A stretch of DNA of 64,000 nt from Flavobacteriales bacterium (GTDB taxonomy: Bacteria; Bacteroidota; Bacteroidia; Flavobacteriales_F; PHOS-HE28), in the NCBI GenBank assembly GCA_016719225.1, contig JADKAN010000002.1, positions 806,001-870,000 of the forward strand, in the 5' to 3' direction. Both the position numbers and the translations under genes were made by a program. Of the stretch, positions 34,376 to 43,693 are shown one piece after another; the stretch's first letter is position 1; each line of letters starts with the position of its first letter. The notes under the pieces were generated by a model, which saw nothing but the letters and a program-made list of their open reading frames with translations, made no database searches and was not told the DNA's origin.

Positions 34376-35711
34376 GGACGGCGCCACCCCGACGGGACGT
34401 TCCGCCGGGTTCCTGAAGTATTTCCGGAACACTTCCTGGCTTTTCGTGGACAAAGTGGTGCGCCTTGGCGCGGTGCTCATCACCAGCATTTTCGTGACCC
34501 GTTACCTGGGTCCGGAACTCTTCGGACAGCTCAACTACGCCAGCGCCTTCGTGGGCATCTTCTTCGCCTTGACCTCCATGGGCTTGGATGACATCCTCAT
34601 CCGCGATCTGGTGCGCACACCGGAAAAGCGCGACAAGCTCATGGGCACCGCGGCCAGCATCAAGCTGGGCGGAGCCGTTGTGCTCTTCATCACCGTGATG
34701 TCCTTGGCTTTCGCAAAGCACATGGACACTACCACGATCATGATGGTATTCCTGATCGCGGTGGCGGAATTCCTGAAGCCATTGGTGGTGGTGGAGCAGT
34801 ATTTCTATTCGCAGGTGAAAGGGCGCACCGCCGCGCAGGTCAACATGGTCACGGTGATCATCGCATCGTTATTCCGCTTGGGGCTTATCCTGGTCCATGC
34901 GCCGTTGGTATGGTTCGCTTGGGCCTACATGGTGGAAATGGCGGCCAGTGCCATCGGCTTCCTTATCGCCTACCGCAAGGAAGGCTCCACTTGGAAGCAT
35001 TGGCGCTACAGCAAGGAAACAGCGAAGTACCTGCTCCACCAGTCCTGGCCTTTGGTGATCTACGGCTTGGCGCTCTATGTACAGGCGAAGATCGACCAAG
35101 TGATGATCGGTGACATTCTCACGAAGTCGCTCGGGGAAAAAGGTGCCTTGGAAGAGGTGGGTCAATATTCAGCAGCACTGAAGATGATCGAGGCACTCGG
35201 GTTCGTGCCTGGGATCGTGGTCGCATCGTTGGCGCCCGCCATCACGAGGGCGCGGGCGACCGATCGTAAGCTTTACGAGGAACGGCTCGTTAACCAGTAC
35301 CGGTTGATGTTCGTGCTCTTCCTTGTTGTCTCCGTGCCGCTCTACTTTGTGGCCGAACCGGCCATGGTGCTGCTCTTCGGGGAAGAATACCGCATGGCTG
35401 GATATTTGCTGTCTCTTTTCGCCATCCGTCTTTTCTTCACCAATATGGGTGTGGCGAAGAGCAGCTTCATCACCAACGAGAGTATGTTCAAGTACTCACT
35501 AGTGACCGCGGTAGTAGGGGCGACCTTGAACATCACGATGAACTACCTGTTGATCCCGACCTACCAGAGCATCGGCGCCATCTGGGCGATGATCGGATCC
35601 TTTTTCGTCAGCATCTTCCTCGTGGATCTCTTTTTCAAGGAAGCCCGCCCCAATTTTGGCTGGATGATGAAGGGCATCCTCACCTTTTGGAAAGTGCGGA
35701 ACGTGAACTGA
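34362..35711 (+). CDS. Polysaccharide flippase, Wzx-like
   Basis: A 449-residue integral membrane protein with about 12-14 hydrophobic helices and the family's N-terminal pattern (KVVRLGAVLITSIFVTRYLG and ELFGQLNYASAFVGIF). MOP-superfamily flippases move undecaprenyl-linked repeat units across the inner membrane. The ATG at 34362 overlaps the kinase gene by 14 bases; a GTG at 34341 is also possible. It ends two bases before the next gene's start region. Confidence 0.92.
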   Translation: MTPSKDGATPTGRSAGFLKYFRNTSWLFVDKVVRLGAVLITSIFVTRYLGPELFGQLNYASAFVGIFFALTSMGLDDILIRDLVRTPEKRDKLMGTAASIKLGGAVVLFITVMSLAFAKHMDTTTIMMVFLIAVAEFLKPLVVVEQYFYSQVKGRTAAQVNMVTVIIASLFRLGLILVHAPLVWFAWAYMVEMAASAIGFLIAYRKEGSTWKHWRYSKETAKYLLHQSWPLVIYGLALYVQAKIDQVMIGDILTKSLGEKGALEEVGQYSAALKMIEALGFVPGIVVASLAPAITRARATDRKLYEERLVNQYRLMFVLFLVVSVPLYFVAEPAMVLLFGEEYRMAGYLLSLFAIRLFFTNMGVAKSSFITNESMFKYSLVTAVVGATLNITMNYLLIPTYQSIGAIWAMIGSFFVSIFLVDLFFKEARPNFGWMMKGILTFWKVRNVN

Positions 35712-35713
35712 AG

Positions 35714-36955
35714 ATGCTACAGGACCGCCATTTGATCCCGCTGAAACCGGCATTGTACAACGACTTTGCCTGTCCGGAATGCGGCGCCTTAAGGCCCGAA
35801 GGCGTTAAGGTGATGGTACTGGGGAAACAGACGGCCGCGGAATACAAATGCCGCGAGTGTGGCTTGGATCTCGTTCGCGATCTACCGGCCGGTTTCACCG
35901 TGGACCTACCCATCGCTTGGCGTCTGAGTGATAAAAAGCCCTATCACCCTGCCAATGGTATTGCGGAGGATTGGGCCGCTTACCCGGATTACCAAGTGCC
36001 GAGCACGGAACGGTACAACGGGCGGCGGAAGGTCTTCAAGGAATACAAGCGCATCGTGATCCTCAACACGATAGACCACCTCTACGGCCATGTGTTGCTG
36101 AAACTTTTTAATGCACAGCACTATTTGGACGAACACCCGGATATCGGGTTGGTGGTCATCGTGCCGAAAATGTTCGAATGGCTGGTGCCGGACGGCGTGG
36201 CCGAGAGTTGGGTGTTCGACATCAAGCTGAAAGAGGCTTGGGGCTGGAACGCCGGGATCGACAACTTCGTGCATGAGCAATGGCACCGGTACGACGAGAT
36301 CTATCTCGCGCCCGGTTACAGCCATCCGGAGTTCAGTAAGATCGACATTGAGCGGTTCAGCCGGGTAAAGCCAATGGAATTGGATGAGTATCTCACCGCC
36401 CCGCCACACATCACCTTCGTGGCGCGTCGTGATAGACTTTGGTACTCGTCGCCGTTCACCAAGTTCGTTCATCGCGCCTTGAAGAAGGTGGGCCTTTTCG
36501 CGGACATCGCCGTGTGGTGGCAGGACCGCCTGGTAGCTAATGCGATCAGTGAGGTACGCGGGCAAATACCCGAAGCCACGTTCACTGTGGTGGGGTTGGC
36601 AAAGCCCGGTGGCATGCCTGCGGGTGTAGAGGACCTGCGCACCATGCGCATGAGTTTGGAGACCGAACTGGCATGGTGCCATGCATACGCCAAAAGCCAG
36701 GTCGCCGTGGGCGTGCATGGCAGCAACATGATATTGCCCACTGCGCACGCTGCCGGCTGCGTAGAGATCCTGCCATACGATCGCTACGGGAACATCGTGC
36801 AGGACATTTCCGTCCGCTACGACGACCGTATGCAACTCTTCCTGTACCGTTTCACCGACGAATTCGCAACTTCAACGTCCATTGCCCGGCATGTGATCTC
36901 CATGTTCAAAGACTATGGGATCTACCGCTTGGACAACCGTGTCAACATCTTTTGA
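35714..36955 (+). CDS. Putative glycosyltransferase (GT61-like end) with N-terminal zinc ribbon
   Basis: A 413-residue protein. Residues about 16-52 hold two CxxC pairs (CPECG, CRECG), a zinc-ribbon-like start. The body has strands and a nucleotide-binding-like end, VGVHGSNMILPTAHAAGC (about 350), similar to the conserved His-Gly motif of DUF563/GT61-like transferases. No membrane segment is seen. A transferase role is inferred from this motif and from its place between flippase and glycosyltransferase genes. The ATG at 35714 is used rather than a TTG nine codons upstream that overlaps the flippase. Confidence 0.6.
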   Translation: MLQDRHLIPLKPALYNDFACPECGALRPEGVKVMVLGKQTAAEYKCRECGLDLVRDLPAGFTVDLPIAWRLSDKKPYHPANGIAEDWAAYPDYQVPSTERYNGRRKVFKEYKRIVILNTIDHLYGHVLLKLFNAQHYLDEHPDIGLVVIVPKMFEWLVPDGVAESWVFDIKLKEAWGWNAGIDNFVHEQWHRYDEIYLAPGYSHPEFSKIDIERFSRVKPMELDEYLTAPPHITFVARRDRLWYSSPFTKFVHRALKKVGLFADIAVWWQDRLVANAISEVRGQIPEATFTVVGLAKPGGMPAGVEDLRTMRMSLETELAWCHAYAKSQVAVGVHGSNMILPTAHAAGCVEILPYDRYGNIVQDISVRYDDRMQLFLYRFTDEFATSTSIARHVISMFKDYGIYRLDNRVNIF

Positions 36956-36963
36956 CCAACGCA

Positions 36964-37959
36964 ATGAGCTCCTTCACTCCCACGGTGCCACTGCATACGC
37001 CCGTCCTGTTCATTGCATTCAATAGAGAAGGGCCAGCACGCAAAGTGCTGGAAGCGATCAGGGAAGCGAAACCACCACGCCTGTATTTTGCGTGTGACGG
37101 TCCTCGGAACGAAGGCGAGCGGGAACGTTGCGAAAAAGTACGTGCACTGATCTCCATGGTGGACTGGGATTGCCAAGTATTCACCCGGTTCAGTGATCAG
37201 AATCACGGTGTGATGCATGGTGAGGCAGGTGCGATGAACTGGTTTTTCGAGCAAGAAGAGGAGGGCATCATCCTGGAGGACGATACATGTCCCGTGCAAA
37301 GCTTCTTTTGGTACTGCCAGGAAATGCTGGAGAAATTCCGGAATGATGACCGTGTCTGGTGCATCATGGGCAACAATCACATGCCCGAATGGAAGTCCGC
37401 CTATCCATACTCCTACTACTATTCCGCCCACGGTTATGGGGCCTATTGGGGATGGGCGGGTTGGCGCCGCGTGTGGAATAAATACGATGTGGAGATGAAA
37501 GCTTGGCCCGCCGTGCGTGCATCGGGTCTGCTGGACGGCCATTTCCTGAGCAAGTCCGAAATGGCAGAAGCGTACAAACTGTTCGACGGCCAGTACAAAG
37601 GGGCGATCCGTTCGTGGGACTACCAGATGGACCTGGCCCGCATCCTCAACCGGGGCGTTACCTGTATCTCATCCGTCAACCTGGTGCATAACATCGGCTT
37701 CGGTGCGGACGGCACGCATACGGTAAGCGAGAAGGACCGGCGCAACAAACGCGACCAGTCCGAGATGGCGTTTCCCTTGATCCACCCCGAGCACATGGTG
37801 GTGGATCTGCACCGCGATAAGGCCTACTTCGAGAAGTACATACAACCCTCACTGTTCCGCCAGTTCAAGGATGCGCTGAAGGGTCTTCTGCCGGAGAAGG
37901 TGGACCAGAAGATCACGCCCTTCCTGTCCAAGGTGCAGCGGCATTTGGGCATCAACTAG
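36964..37959 (+). CDS. GT2-like (nucleotide-sugar) glycosyltransferase
   Basis: A 331-residue protein with a GT-A-type fold: PVLFIAFNREGPARKVLEAI at the start and IILEDDTCP (DxD-like motif) near residue 105. GYGAYWGWAGWRRVW and the rest match the nucleotide-diphospho-sugar transferase family often called hemolytic protein HlpA-like. It probably adds one sugar to the lipid-linked repeat unit in the cytoplasm. The start ATG follows the previous stop by eight bases, so it is in the same operon. Confidence 0.8.
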   Translation: MSSFTPTVPLHTPVLFIAFNREGPARKVLEAIREAKPPRLYFACDGPRNEGERERCEKVRALISMVDWDCQVFTRFSDQNHGVMHGEAGAMNWFFEQEEEGIILEDDTCPVQSFFWYCQEMLEKFRNDDRVWCIMGNNHMPEWKSAYPYSYYYSAHGYGAYWGWAGWRRVWNKYDVEMKAWPAVRASGLLDGHFLSKSEMAEAYKLFDGQYKGAIRSWDYQMDLARILNRGVTCISSVNLVHNIGFGADGTHTVSEKDRRNKRDQSEMAFPLIHPEHMVVDLHRDKAYFEKYIQPSLFRQFKDALKGLLPEKVDQKITPFLSKVQRHLGIN

Positions 37960-37998
37960 GCGGGTTAACTTGGCCCTTGCCGAAAGCTCCTTACAGCC

Positions 37999-39291
37999 GT
38001 GATCAGTAAGCGTAAGCTCATCAACGCGATCTTCGTGTTCTCGTTCCCTTGGTACGGGTACGGGGCTTATAGCCTGATGGCGCAGGGCTTTGCTATCGGC
38101 ATTTTCCTGTGCGCTCTTCCTTTCCTTGCGATCATTGCGTTTTACATCCTGGACCTGCTCTACCGGCGTTCGGTAACACCACTGGTGAACGCGAAGTTCT
38201 ACTGGGTCCTGGCCTCGCTCACCTCCATCAGTGCATCGGTCTTCCTGGGCTTGCATTATCAAAGCCCGGTGATCAACCAAGCGAACGGACTGCTGCTGAT
38301 CGTCCTTTTTTATGCGCCCTTCCTCAGTTCGGTCATCGTGCAGGTCTACAACCGCGATGACCCGGATTTCGACATGGCCTGGCTCATGATGAAGGGCTTC
38401 ATGGCCTACCTCGTGTTCAACCTGCTGGGAATGGCAATAGGCATGCGCAACCTGTTGCACTTTTTCCCCGGCCGTGCCAGTCCTCCTTTTGCCATGGGCA
38501 TTTACGACACCGCCCATATACTGTCCATGGTGAACCTGATGTTGCTTTTCTACTTGCGGGACTTCAAGGCGGACCCGATGCGGTGGTTCATGTTGGCAGC
38601 TATGTACATGGTGGACATGGGCATCATTCTCAGCATCAACAGCCGCCTTTCGTTCATGATCTTCTTGATCCTTACGGTCCTGTTCATCACCCAGGCGATG
38701 CGCGCTCTGCGCGGATTGTTCACAGTGTCCCTTTTCACCATGCCGCTCATGATGAGTTTCGCGTTGTTGATCTACGAGATCTTATCGCTGCCATTTTTCG
38801 TGGCCATCATGGAGCGCGTGGACAAGGAGGACGTGACCACCTTCAACGGCCGCACGTATATCTGGACGGCTATTGCTGACTGGGTGCGCGACGATAGGCG
38901 CGGGTTGATCTTCGGCAACGGTTATAATGGCCAGTATCATCTCCGCCTGCTGGAAGGCGTTGCCAAACTGTGGGGTGAGCCCGGATCTTACAGGCTACAC
39001 TGCCACAGCGCATTCTTGGAAATGCTGGTGGACCAGGGCATCGTGGGAATCCTGCTGATGTACGGGGTGTATTGGTTCGGCTACAGCTTCTATCGGAAAG
39101 AGTACATGAACAATGCGCGGATGGCGCCGCTGTACGCAGCCTTCGTTTATATGATGTTCGCTTGGCAGATCGACATTGTGGGCTATGCGTTCTACAGCGG
39201 CTTCTGCATGGTGATGCTAATGATGGGGCCGGTGGTGATGAAGCCCAAGGAACCCCAGCAAACAGGCTTGTTGCGCGAAATACCCGCCTAA
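37999..39291 (+). CDS. Polysaccharide polymerase, Wzy/O-antigen-ligase-like
   Basis: A 430-residue membrane protein with about ten hydrophobic helices and a periplasmic loop carrying HCHSAFLEMLVDQGIVGILL (about 335), a pattern typical of the Wzy/WaaL family. GNGYNGQY lies just before it. It likely polymerises the flipped repeat units at the periplasmic face. The start is a GTG at 37999. The stop overlaps the next start (TAATG), so it is tightly coupled to the following glycosyltransferase. Confidence 0.85.
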   Translation: MISKRKLINAIFVFSFPWYGYGAYSLMAQGFAIGIFLCALPFLAIIAFYILDLLYRRSVTPLVNAKFYWVLASLTSISASVFLGLHYQSPVINQANGLLLIVLFYAPFLSSVIVQVYNRDDPDFDMAWLMMKGFMAYLVFNLLGMAIGMRNLLHFFPGRASPPFAMGIYDTAHILSMVNLMLLFYLRDFKADPMRWFMLAAMYMVDMGIILSINSRLSFMIFLILTVLFITQAMRALRGLFTVSLFTMPLMMSFALLIYEILSLPFFVAIMERVDKEDVTTFNGRTYIWTAIADWVRDDRRGLIFGNGYNGQYHLRLLEGVAKLWGEPGSYRLHCHSAFLEMLVDQGIVGILLMYGVYWFGYSFYRKEYMNNARMAPLYAAFVYMMFAWQIDIVGYAFYSGFCMVMLMMGPVVMKPKEPQQTGLLREIPA

Positions 39292-40109
39292 TGACCGAAG
39301 CAGGACAACGGATCCACGGAACGAGCCTTAGCAAGCCAATGGTGAGCATCGTTACCGTGGTCTACAACGGTGCGGCCACCTTGGAACACACCATACAAAG
39401 CGTGCTCACCCAGGACCTTCCAGGGATTGAATATATCATCGTGGATGGTGGCAGCACGGACGGTACCTTGGACATCATCCGTAAGTACGACGACAAGCTT
39501 GCCTATTGGGTGAGTGAAAAGGACAAGGGGATCTACGATGCCATGAACAAGGGCGTGGCCCTTTGCACCGGTGAATGGGTGGGCCTTATCAACGCCGACG
39601 ACGCATACGCTGAAGGAGCTGTGAAAGCTGCGATGGAAGCGGCTGCTGCGCACACAGGAACGAACATCGTACACGGGGACATCCTCGTCCACTACCCCAA
39701 CGGAAGCTCCAAGGTGAAGCATGCAAAGCGGTCCGGCTTTCTGCTGAAATACTGGGAAATGGTGTTGAATCATCCCAGCTTTTTCGTCCGTCGTTCCTAC
39801 TACCAAGGCCGTCCTTTCGATCCTGCTTTCCGCGTAAGCGGCGACCATCATTGGACGCTGCGGGCTTGGCGGGAAAACCCGTCGCAGTTCCTGTATGTAC
39901 CGAAGGTCTTGGCACATTTCACAGCTGGTGGGGCAAGCATGACGAACCCTTTGATGCGCGTACTGGAGGAAGGCGACCGCATGGGGAGATCGCTTGGCTT
40001 CAGTGGCTTTGAGCGGTTCATGGCACGTGCCGTACGCACGGCGCTGTACCTGCCGGGCATGGCGAAATTGCGGTTCAACGCCTGGGTGGCACCTTTGCGC
40101 AAGGCATAG
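39291..40109 (+). CDS. Glycosyltransferase family 2
   Basis: A 272-residue GT-A enzyme with the family 2 motifs VSIVTVVYNGAATLEHTIQS, EYIIVDGGSTDGTLDII and a DAD/DDA metal region (LINADDAYAEG), followed by HPSFFVRRSYY. It resembles the WcaE/colanic-acid-type GT2 enzymes that add sugars to the growing lipid-linked unit. The ATG shares a base with the polymerase stop. Confidence 0.92.
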   Translation: MTEAGQRIHGTSLSKPMVSIVTVVYNGAATLEHTIQSVLTQDLPGIEYIIVDGGSTDGTLDIIRKYDDKLAYWVSEKDKGIYDAMNKGVALCTGEWVGLINADDAYAEGAVKAAMEAAAAHTGTNIVHGDILVHYPNGSSKVKHAKRSGFLLKYWEMVLNHPSFFVRRSYYQGRPFDPAFRVSGDHHWTLRAWRENPSQFLYVPKVLAHFTAGGASMTNPLMRVLEEGDRMGRSLGFSGFERFMARAVRTALYLPGMAKLRFNAWVAPLRKA

Positions 40110-40112
40110 CGC

Positions 40113-40622
40113 ATGGCGAACAACGGAATATTTCAGGACTGGGGTGCTAACAAGGGCAACCCCAAGGGCCGTTTGGTGATGATGCTGTTCCGCGTTGCAC
40201 ACGGCCTGCGGCGTAGCCTTCTGCTGTTCATACTCTTCATTCCTTACTTCCTGTTCTATAGGTTCTTCGTTGAATGGTTGTTGGGCATAGAGCTGCCTTG
40301 GAAAACACGGATCGGCCCGGGTTTCAGGGTCGATCATGGCCAAGCGTTGGTGGTGAATGACGGTACGGTTTTCGGCTCAGGTTGTACCGTGCGCAACAGC
40401 ACCACGATCGGTAACAAGATGAACAAGGAAGGTGGCTACACGCGTGCGCCCATCTTCGGCGATCGTGTGGACATCGGCGCCAACGCGGTGATCATCGGCG
40501 CCATCACCATCGGGAATGATGTGGCGATCGGAGCGGGTTCCGTAGTGCTGAAGGATGTGCCGGCCAACCATATTGCCGTTGGTAATCCGGCGCGCTTCAT
40601 CCCCCGTTCGCCTTCGGCTTAG
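40113..40622 (+). CDS. Serine acetyltransferase-like (left-handed beta-helix) enzyme
   Basis: A 169-residue protein with a hydrophobic N-terminal segment (about 36-55) and hexapeptide repeats of the left-handed beta-helix type (IGPGFRVDHGQALVV, FGDRVDIGANAVIIGAITIG, DVAIGAGSVVLKDVP). The end, VGNPARFI, is typical of this family. Given its place in the locus it is more likely a sugar O-acetyltransferase than a cysteine-synthesis enzyme, but this is inference. It is the last gene before a very strong terminator. Confidence 0.82.
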   Translation: MANNGIFQDWGANKGNPKGRLVMMLFRVAHGLRRSLLLFILFIPYFLFYRFFVEWLLGIELPWKTRIGPGFRVDHGQALVVNDGTVFGSGCTVRNSTTIGNKMNKEGGYTRAPIFGDRVDIGANAVIIGAITIGNDVAIGAGSVVLKDVPANHIAVGNPARFIPRSPSA

Positions 40623-40638
40623 CTGGCTTGCGATCCGG

Positions 40639-40679
40639 AAATGGAGAATGGCCCGGAAGACCCGGGCCATTCTCCATTT
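40639..40679. terminator. Perfect 18-bp hairpin ending the first polysaccharide sub-operon
   Basis: An 18-bp stem (positions 40639-40656 and 40662-40679) with a five-base AAGAC loop closes between the acetyltransferase gene and the convergent beta-helix gene. It starts AAATGG and ends CCATTT, so either strand ends in a short T run. It probably serves both genes. Confidence 0.85.
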
Positions 40680-40756
40680 GATCACAACGTACGGGGATCT
40701 CCAAGAAGCAGGATCGTGCCAATAAGCTTCTCGTCGCTTTCGGTCCATTATCCTCC

Positions 40757-43507
40757 CTATTCCACCACGAGCTTCTGTGTTTCGATGCGGTCCTCCCCTG
40801 CGATGCGTGCCACATACATGCCCGGTGCCAGTTCCTCCGGCAGGAAGCTTGCCGTGGAGCCATTAGGGATACGCTGGTCCATCACCACTTCGCCATTCAT
40901 GTTCAGCAGGGTTAGCTGCGCGTTCACGGTGGGAGCGAAGTGGATAGGCGCACCGTGCACGGCAGGGTTGGGATGGATCGTCCCCGTGGTCAAGGAGGGC
41001 ACCGCTGCGGTCACTGCGGTTGCAAGATCGCAGGCTGTCGCAGGAAGTTGGTAAATGGCGATGGAACCATAAGCAGGTACCATGACGTCAGCGTTCAGTA
41101 CAGAGCCGTTGATATCGCCCCAGCAACCGGCAGGCAATGCTATCGATCGGGCGCTGGCTTCTTCATTCACCAGCACCTTGTTGACATCGGCGGGATCGAT
41201 CGGGGCCACACTGACGCGCTTGATCTCCACATTGTCCAAGTAGAACATCGGCTCGGTCCATTGGTTTTCGAATTGGACCTGCGCCTGGTCAGAGAGGTTA
41301 CTTTGGAAGTAGAGCTCCAAATCGCGGCGTTCGGCGCTGAAGGGCACTTGCCATTGCCAAGTGGTATATGGCCCCGTGAACTGGGTTTGTCCTTTTACGC
41401 CTGCGATCAGATCGCCTTCGGCATTGCTTTGGATGCTGAAACGCACGCGGTACCACTGTTGTGCTTGTATGGTGAACAGGTCCGGGTTGTGGAGGGTGAA
41501 ACTGGGGTACTGGCTGTTATCGGGCAGGTAAGCCTTCAAGGCACCGTTATCCAGCACGCTCGTAACGCGGCTCACTTGGGCATTGTTGGGCCAACCCGTC
41601 CAACCCGTTACGTTGTTATTGAAACTACCGTTGGCCACCAAGTTCCCTCCGAACTCCTGTACGGTGCTGAAGGGCGTGAGCCGCAAGGGGCTTCGTTCAC
41701 TTCCCGCGTCCTCGTTACGCACGCTCTTCCAGCGTTCCAGTGTATACAGTCTGGGCGCACCTTCCACGAAGTTGATCACTTTGATGCTAAGCTCGTTGTA
41801 TGGATTGAAGTATCGGTTATTGCTGAACGTCCCGAAGTCCACCGGTTGAGCGCCGTGGGTGTTGTACTGCAGCATGCAGAGCTGGTCCTTGGTAAGGCAG
41901 TAAAGGGTGTTGCCACTGTACTGGTCGTTGAAGTTCGCCACATAGTACGGAGGTACGGCTCCCGCGCCGGTTGCATTCGAATAGTCTGAGATCACCAATT
42001 GGATGCCATTGTTGAAGAGCATGTTGTCCTTTACTTGGATGCCAGTGGCCACCATGGTATGATCCACGTGGATGCCGGCCTGTTTACAATTGTAAACGGT
42101 GTTCCGGCGCGCGATGGTGTTCTTGATGGACGTGTTGCCGAAGTAGATACCGATGCCCATGTGCTCGTTGTGGGGCGCGTTGGTGGCAGCGCCATTATCG
42201 TAATTCCCGATCGGGTCGCTCACGATGTTGTCCTGGATGATCAGGCCATCCGCATGGTCTATGGCGATCCCTCCGCCATCGTTCATGGTGGCCAACGGAT
42301 GATGGATCACGTTTTTCTCGATCAAGGCATTGCTTTCCGCGATCACACCGATGTAGCCGATGTTCTCCAACTTGTTCCCACGCACGATCATGCCCGAACC
42401 GGTGGTGCGGATGCCGAAATAGCCCCAGGTGCTTTCTCCCTGCCCGTCCAGTAGCGCGATGTCGGTGAGGGTGTTGTCGGCGATGGTGGTGTTGTCATCG
42501 AAGACCAGCGCCCCGGTGGCATAGGTGTTCTGGAACGTGTTGTTACTGTAAGTGCAGTTAGCACCTGCGCTTCGGATGCCGTGGAAGAGTTGCTGGAAAT
42601 CGCAGCCTGTGACCGTCACCTTGGTGGCACCGTCATTGAAAACTCCCGCAAGGCGCTGGTGCCGGAACGCGATGTCCGTAATGCTCATGTCGTGTTTCTG
42701 CCAGTAGCAGTTCACTCCGGCACGGTGGACCGCGGCCTCCACGTTCAAACTGTTCGGGTTACCCCCGTTGGGTGCCCACAGGTAGAGTTTTTGCTGGACG
42801 GCATCAAAGAACCATTCTCCGGGGCTGTCCAGCTCAGAGAGCTTTTTGGTGATGTAAAAGCCCCAAGGATCACTGCCCATGTTGAGGGTGGGGGTGGTGA
42901 AGTGGAGCGTTGCGTTCGAATAGCTGCTGATGGTAAGGGTATCGAAAGAGCTGCTGGAGCTACGCACCACGGCCACCGCACCGTTCCAGTAGTTGTTGGG
43001 CTGCGTCAGGTCGCTGCTCTGCATTTGCGTGCCCCCACCTTGGCTGTTGCGCAGCCACCCGGTGTTCGGGTATCGTGCTAGTGTCATGCGGTTACCCCCG
43101 ACATACACCTGATCCACTTGGCCGGCTACGTTCGCCATCCAGATCGAGCCCTGATAAGCCGTCCAGCCGGTTACGGTCTCACTTCCCTTGATCACTGGGC
43201 GGTCGCCGGAACCATATGCACCCACGGAGATCGGGTTTGCGTTGTTACCGTTGCTACCCAACACCAATTCGCCGCGATAGGTGCCTCCCCTTTTGAACAG
43301 GATCCGGTCACCCGGCTGCAGGCTGAAGGAAAGCTGGTTCACCCGGGTGATGGTCTGCCATGCGCTGCTTTGGGCCGTTCCACTGTTGGCATCGTTACCC
43401 GTGGGCGAAACATAGTAGTCCGTGGCGAAAGCTGCTTGGCCCAGGGCGAGGCAGAACAGGGCTGAAATACCGACAGCGCGGACGGGGAGGGGTATGTTTC
43501 CTTGCAT
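40757..43507 (-). CDS. Secreted parallel beta-helix protein with T9SS sorting domain
   Basis: A 916-residue protein with a signal peptide (about 1-28, AAFAT) and YYVSPTGNDANSGTAQSSAW, the start of a right-handed parallel beta-helix of the alginate-lyase/mannuronan-epimerase type (about 30-560; many N-rich turns such as GNKLENIGYIGVI). A jelly-roll-like module follows (about 600-780, WYRVRFSIQ), then a C-terminal T9SS type A domain (HPNPAVHGAPI). It lies antisense inside the polysaccharide locus, so it may trim, epimerise or bind the exported polymer; no catalytic residues could be assigned. The ATG at 43505-43507 sits before the signal peptide. Confidence 0.83.
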   Translation of the reverse strand: MQGNIPLPVRAVGISALFCLALGQAAFATDYYVSPTGNDANSGTAQSSAWQTITRVNQLSFSLQPGDRILFKRGGTYRGELVLGSNGNNANPISVGAYGSGDRPVIKGSETVTGWTAYQGSIWMANVAGQVDQVYVGGNRMTLARYPNTGWLRNSQGGGTQMQSSDLTQPNNYWNGAVAVVRSSSSSFDTLTISSYSNATLHFTTPTLNMGSDPWGFYITKKLSELDSPGEWFFDAVQQKLYLWAPNGGNPNSLNVEAAVHRAGVNCYWQKHDMSITDIAFRHQRLAGVFNDGATKVTVTGCDFQQLFHGIRSAGANCTYSNNTFQNTYATGALVFDDNTTIADNTLTDIALLDGQGESTWGYFGIRTTGSGMIVRGNKLENIGYIGVIAESNALIEKNVIHHPLATMNDGGGIAIDHADGLIIQDNIVSDPIGNYDNGAATNAPHNEHMGIGIYFGNTSIKNTIARRNTVYNCKQAGIHVDHTMVATGIQVKDNMLFNNGIQLVISDYSNATGAGAVPPYYVANFNDQYSGNTLYCLTKDQLCMLQYNTHGAQPVDFGTFSNNRYFNPYNELSIKVINFVEGAPRLYTLERWKSVRNEDAGSERSPLRLTPFSTVQEFGGNLVANGSFNNNVTGWTGWPNNAQVSRVTSVLDNGALKAYLPDNSQYPSFTLHNPDLFTIQAQQWYRVRFSIQSNAEGDLIAGVKGQTQFTGPYTTWQWQVPFSAERRDLELYFQSNLSDQAQVQFENQWTEPMFYLDNVEIKRVSVAPIDPADVNKVLVNEEASARSIALPAGCWGDINGSVLNADVMVPAYGSIAIYQLPATACDLATAVTAAVPSLTTGTIHPNPAVHGAPIHFAPTVNAQLTLLNMNGEVVMDQRIPNGSTASFLPEELAPGMYVARIAGEDRIETQKLVVE

Positions 43508-43673
43508 GAGGGGGTGCTTGGTCGGGTTCCTTGAACCTGAAATCACGCTTGGGGTTCGGAATAATCGACCAATGGCACCCAGCTCTGGCATGAACGATCT
43601 TTTCCGGCCCATATGCGTTGAAGGACTTTCGCGCATTCGGCCGACAATGAACGGCAGGATACGCCTTGGAAGC

Positions 43674-43681
43674 TAAATTTG
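43674..43681 (+). promoter_or_regulatory. Candidate -7 box of the second polysaccharide sub-operon
   Basis: TAAATTTG matches TANNTTTG and lies 12 bases before the start codon of the GT-D-like gene. No TTTG was found 19-21 bases upstream. The preceding 166 bases hold the divergent promoter region of the beta-helix gene and nothing else recognisable. Confidence 0.45.
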
Positions 43682-43693
43682 CATGTTCTGAAC

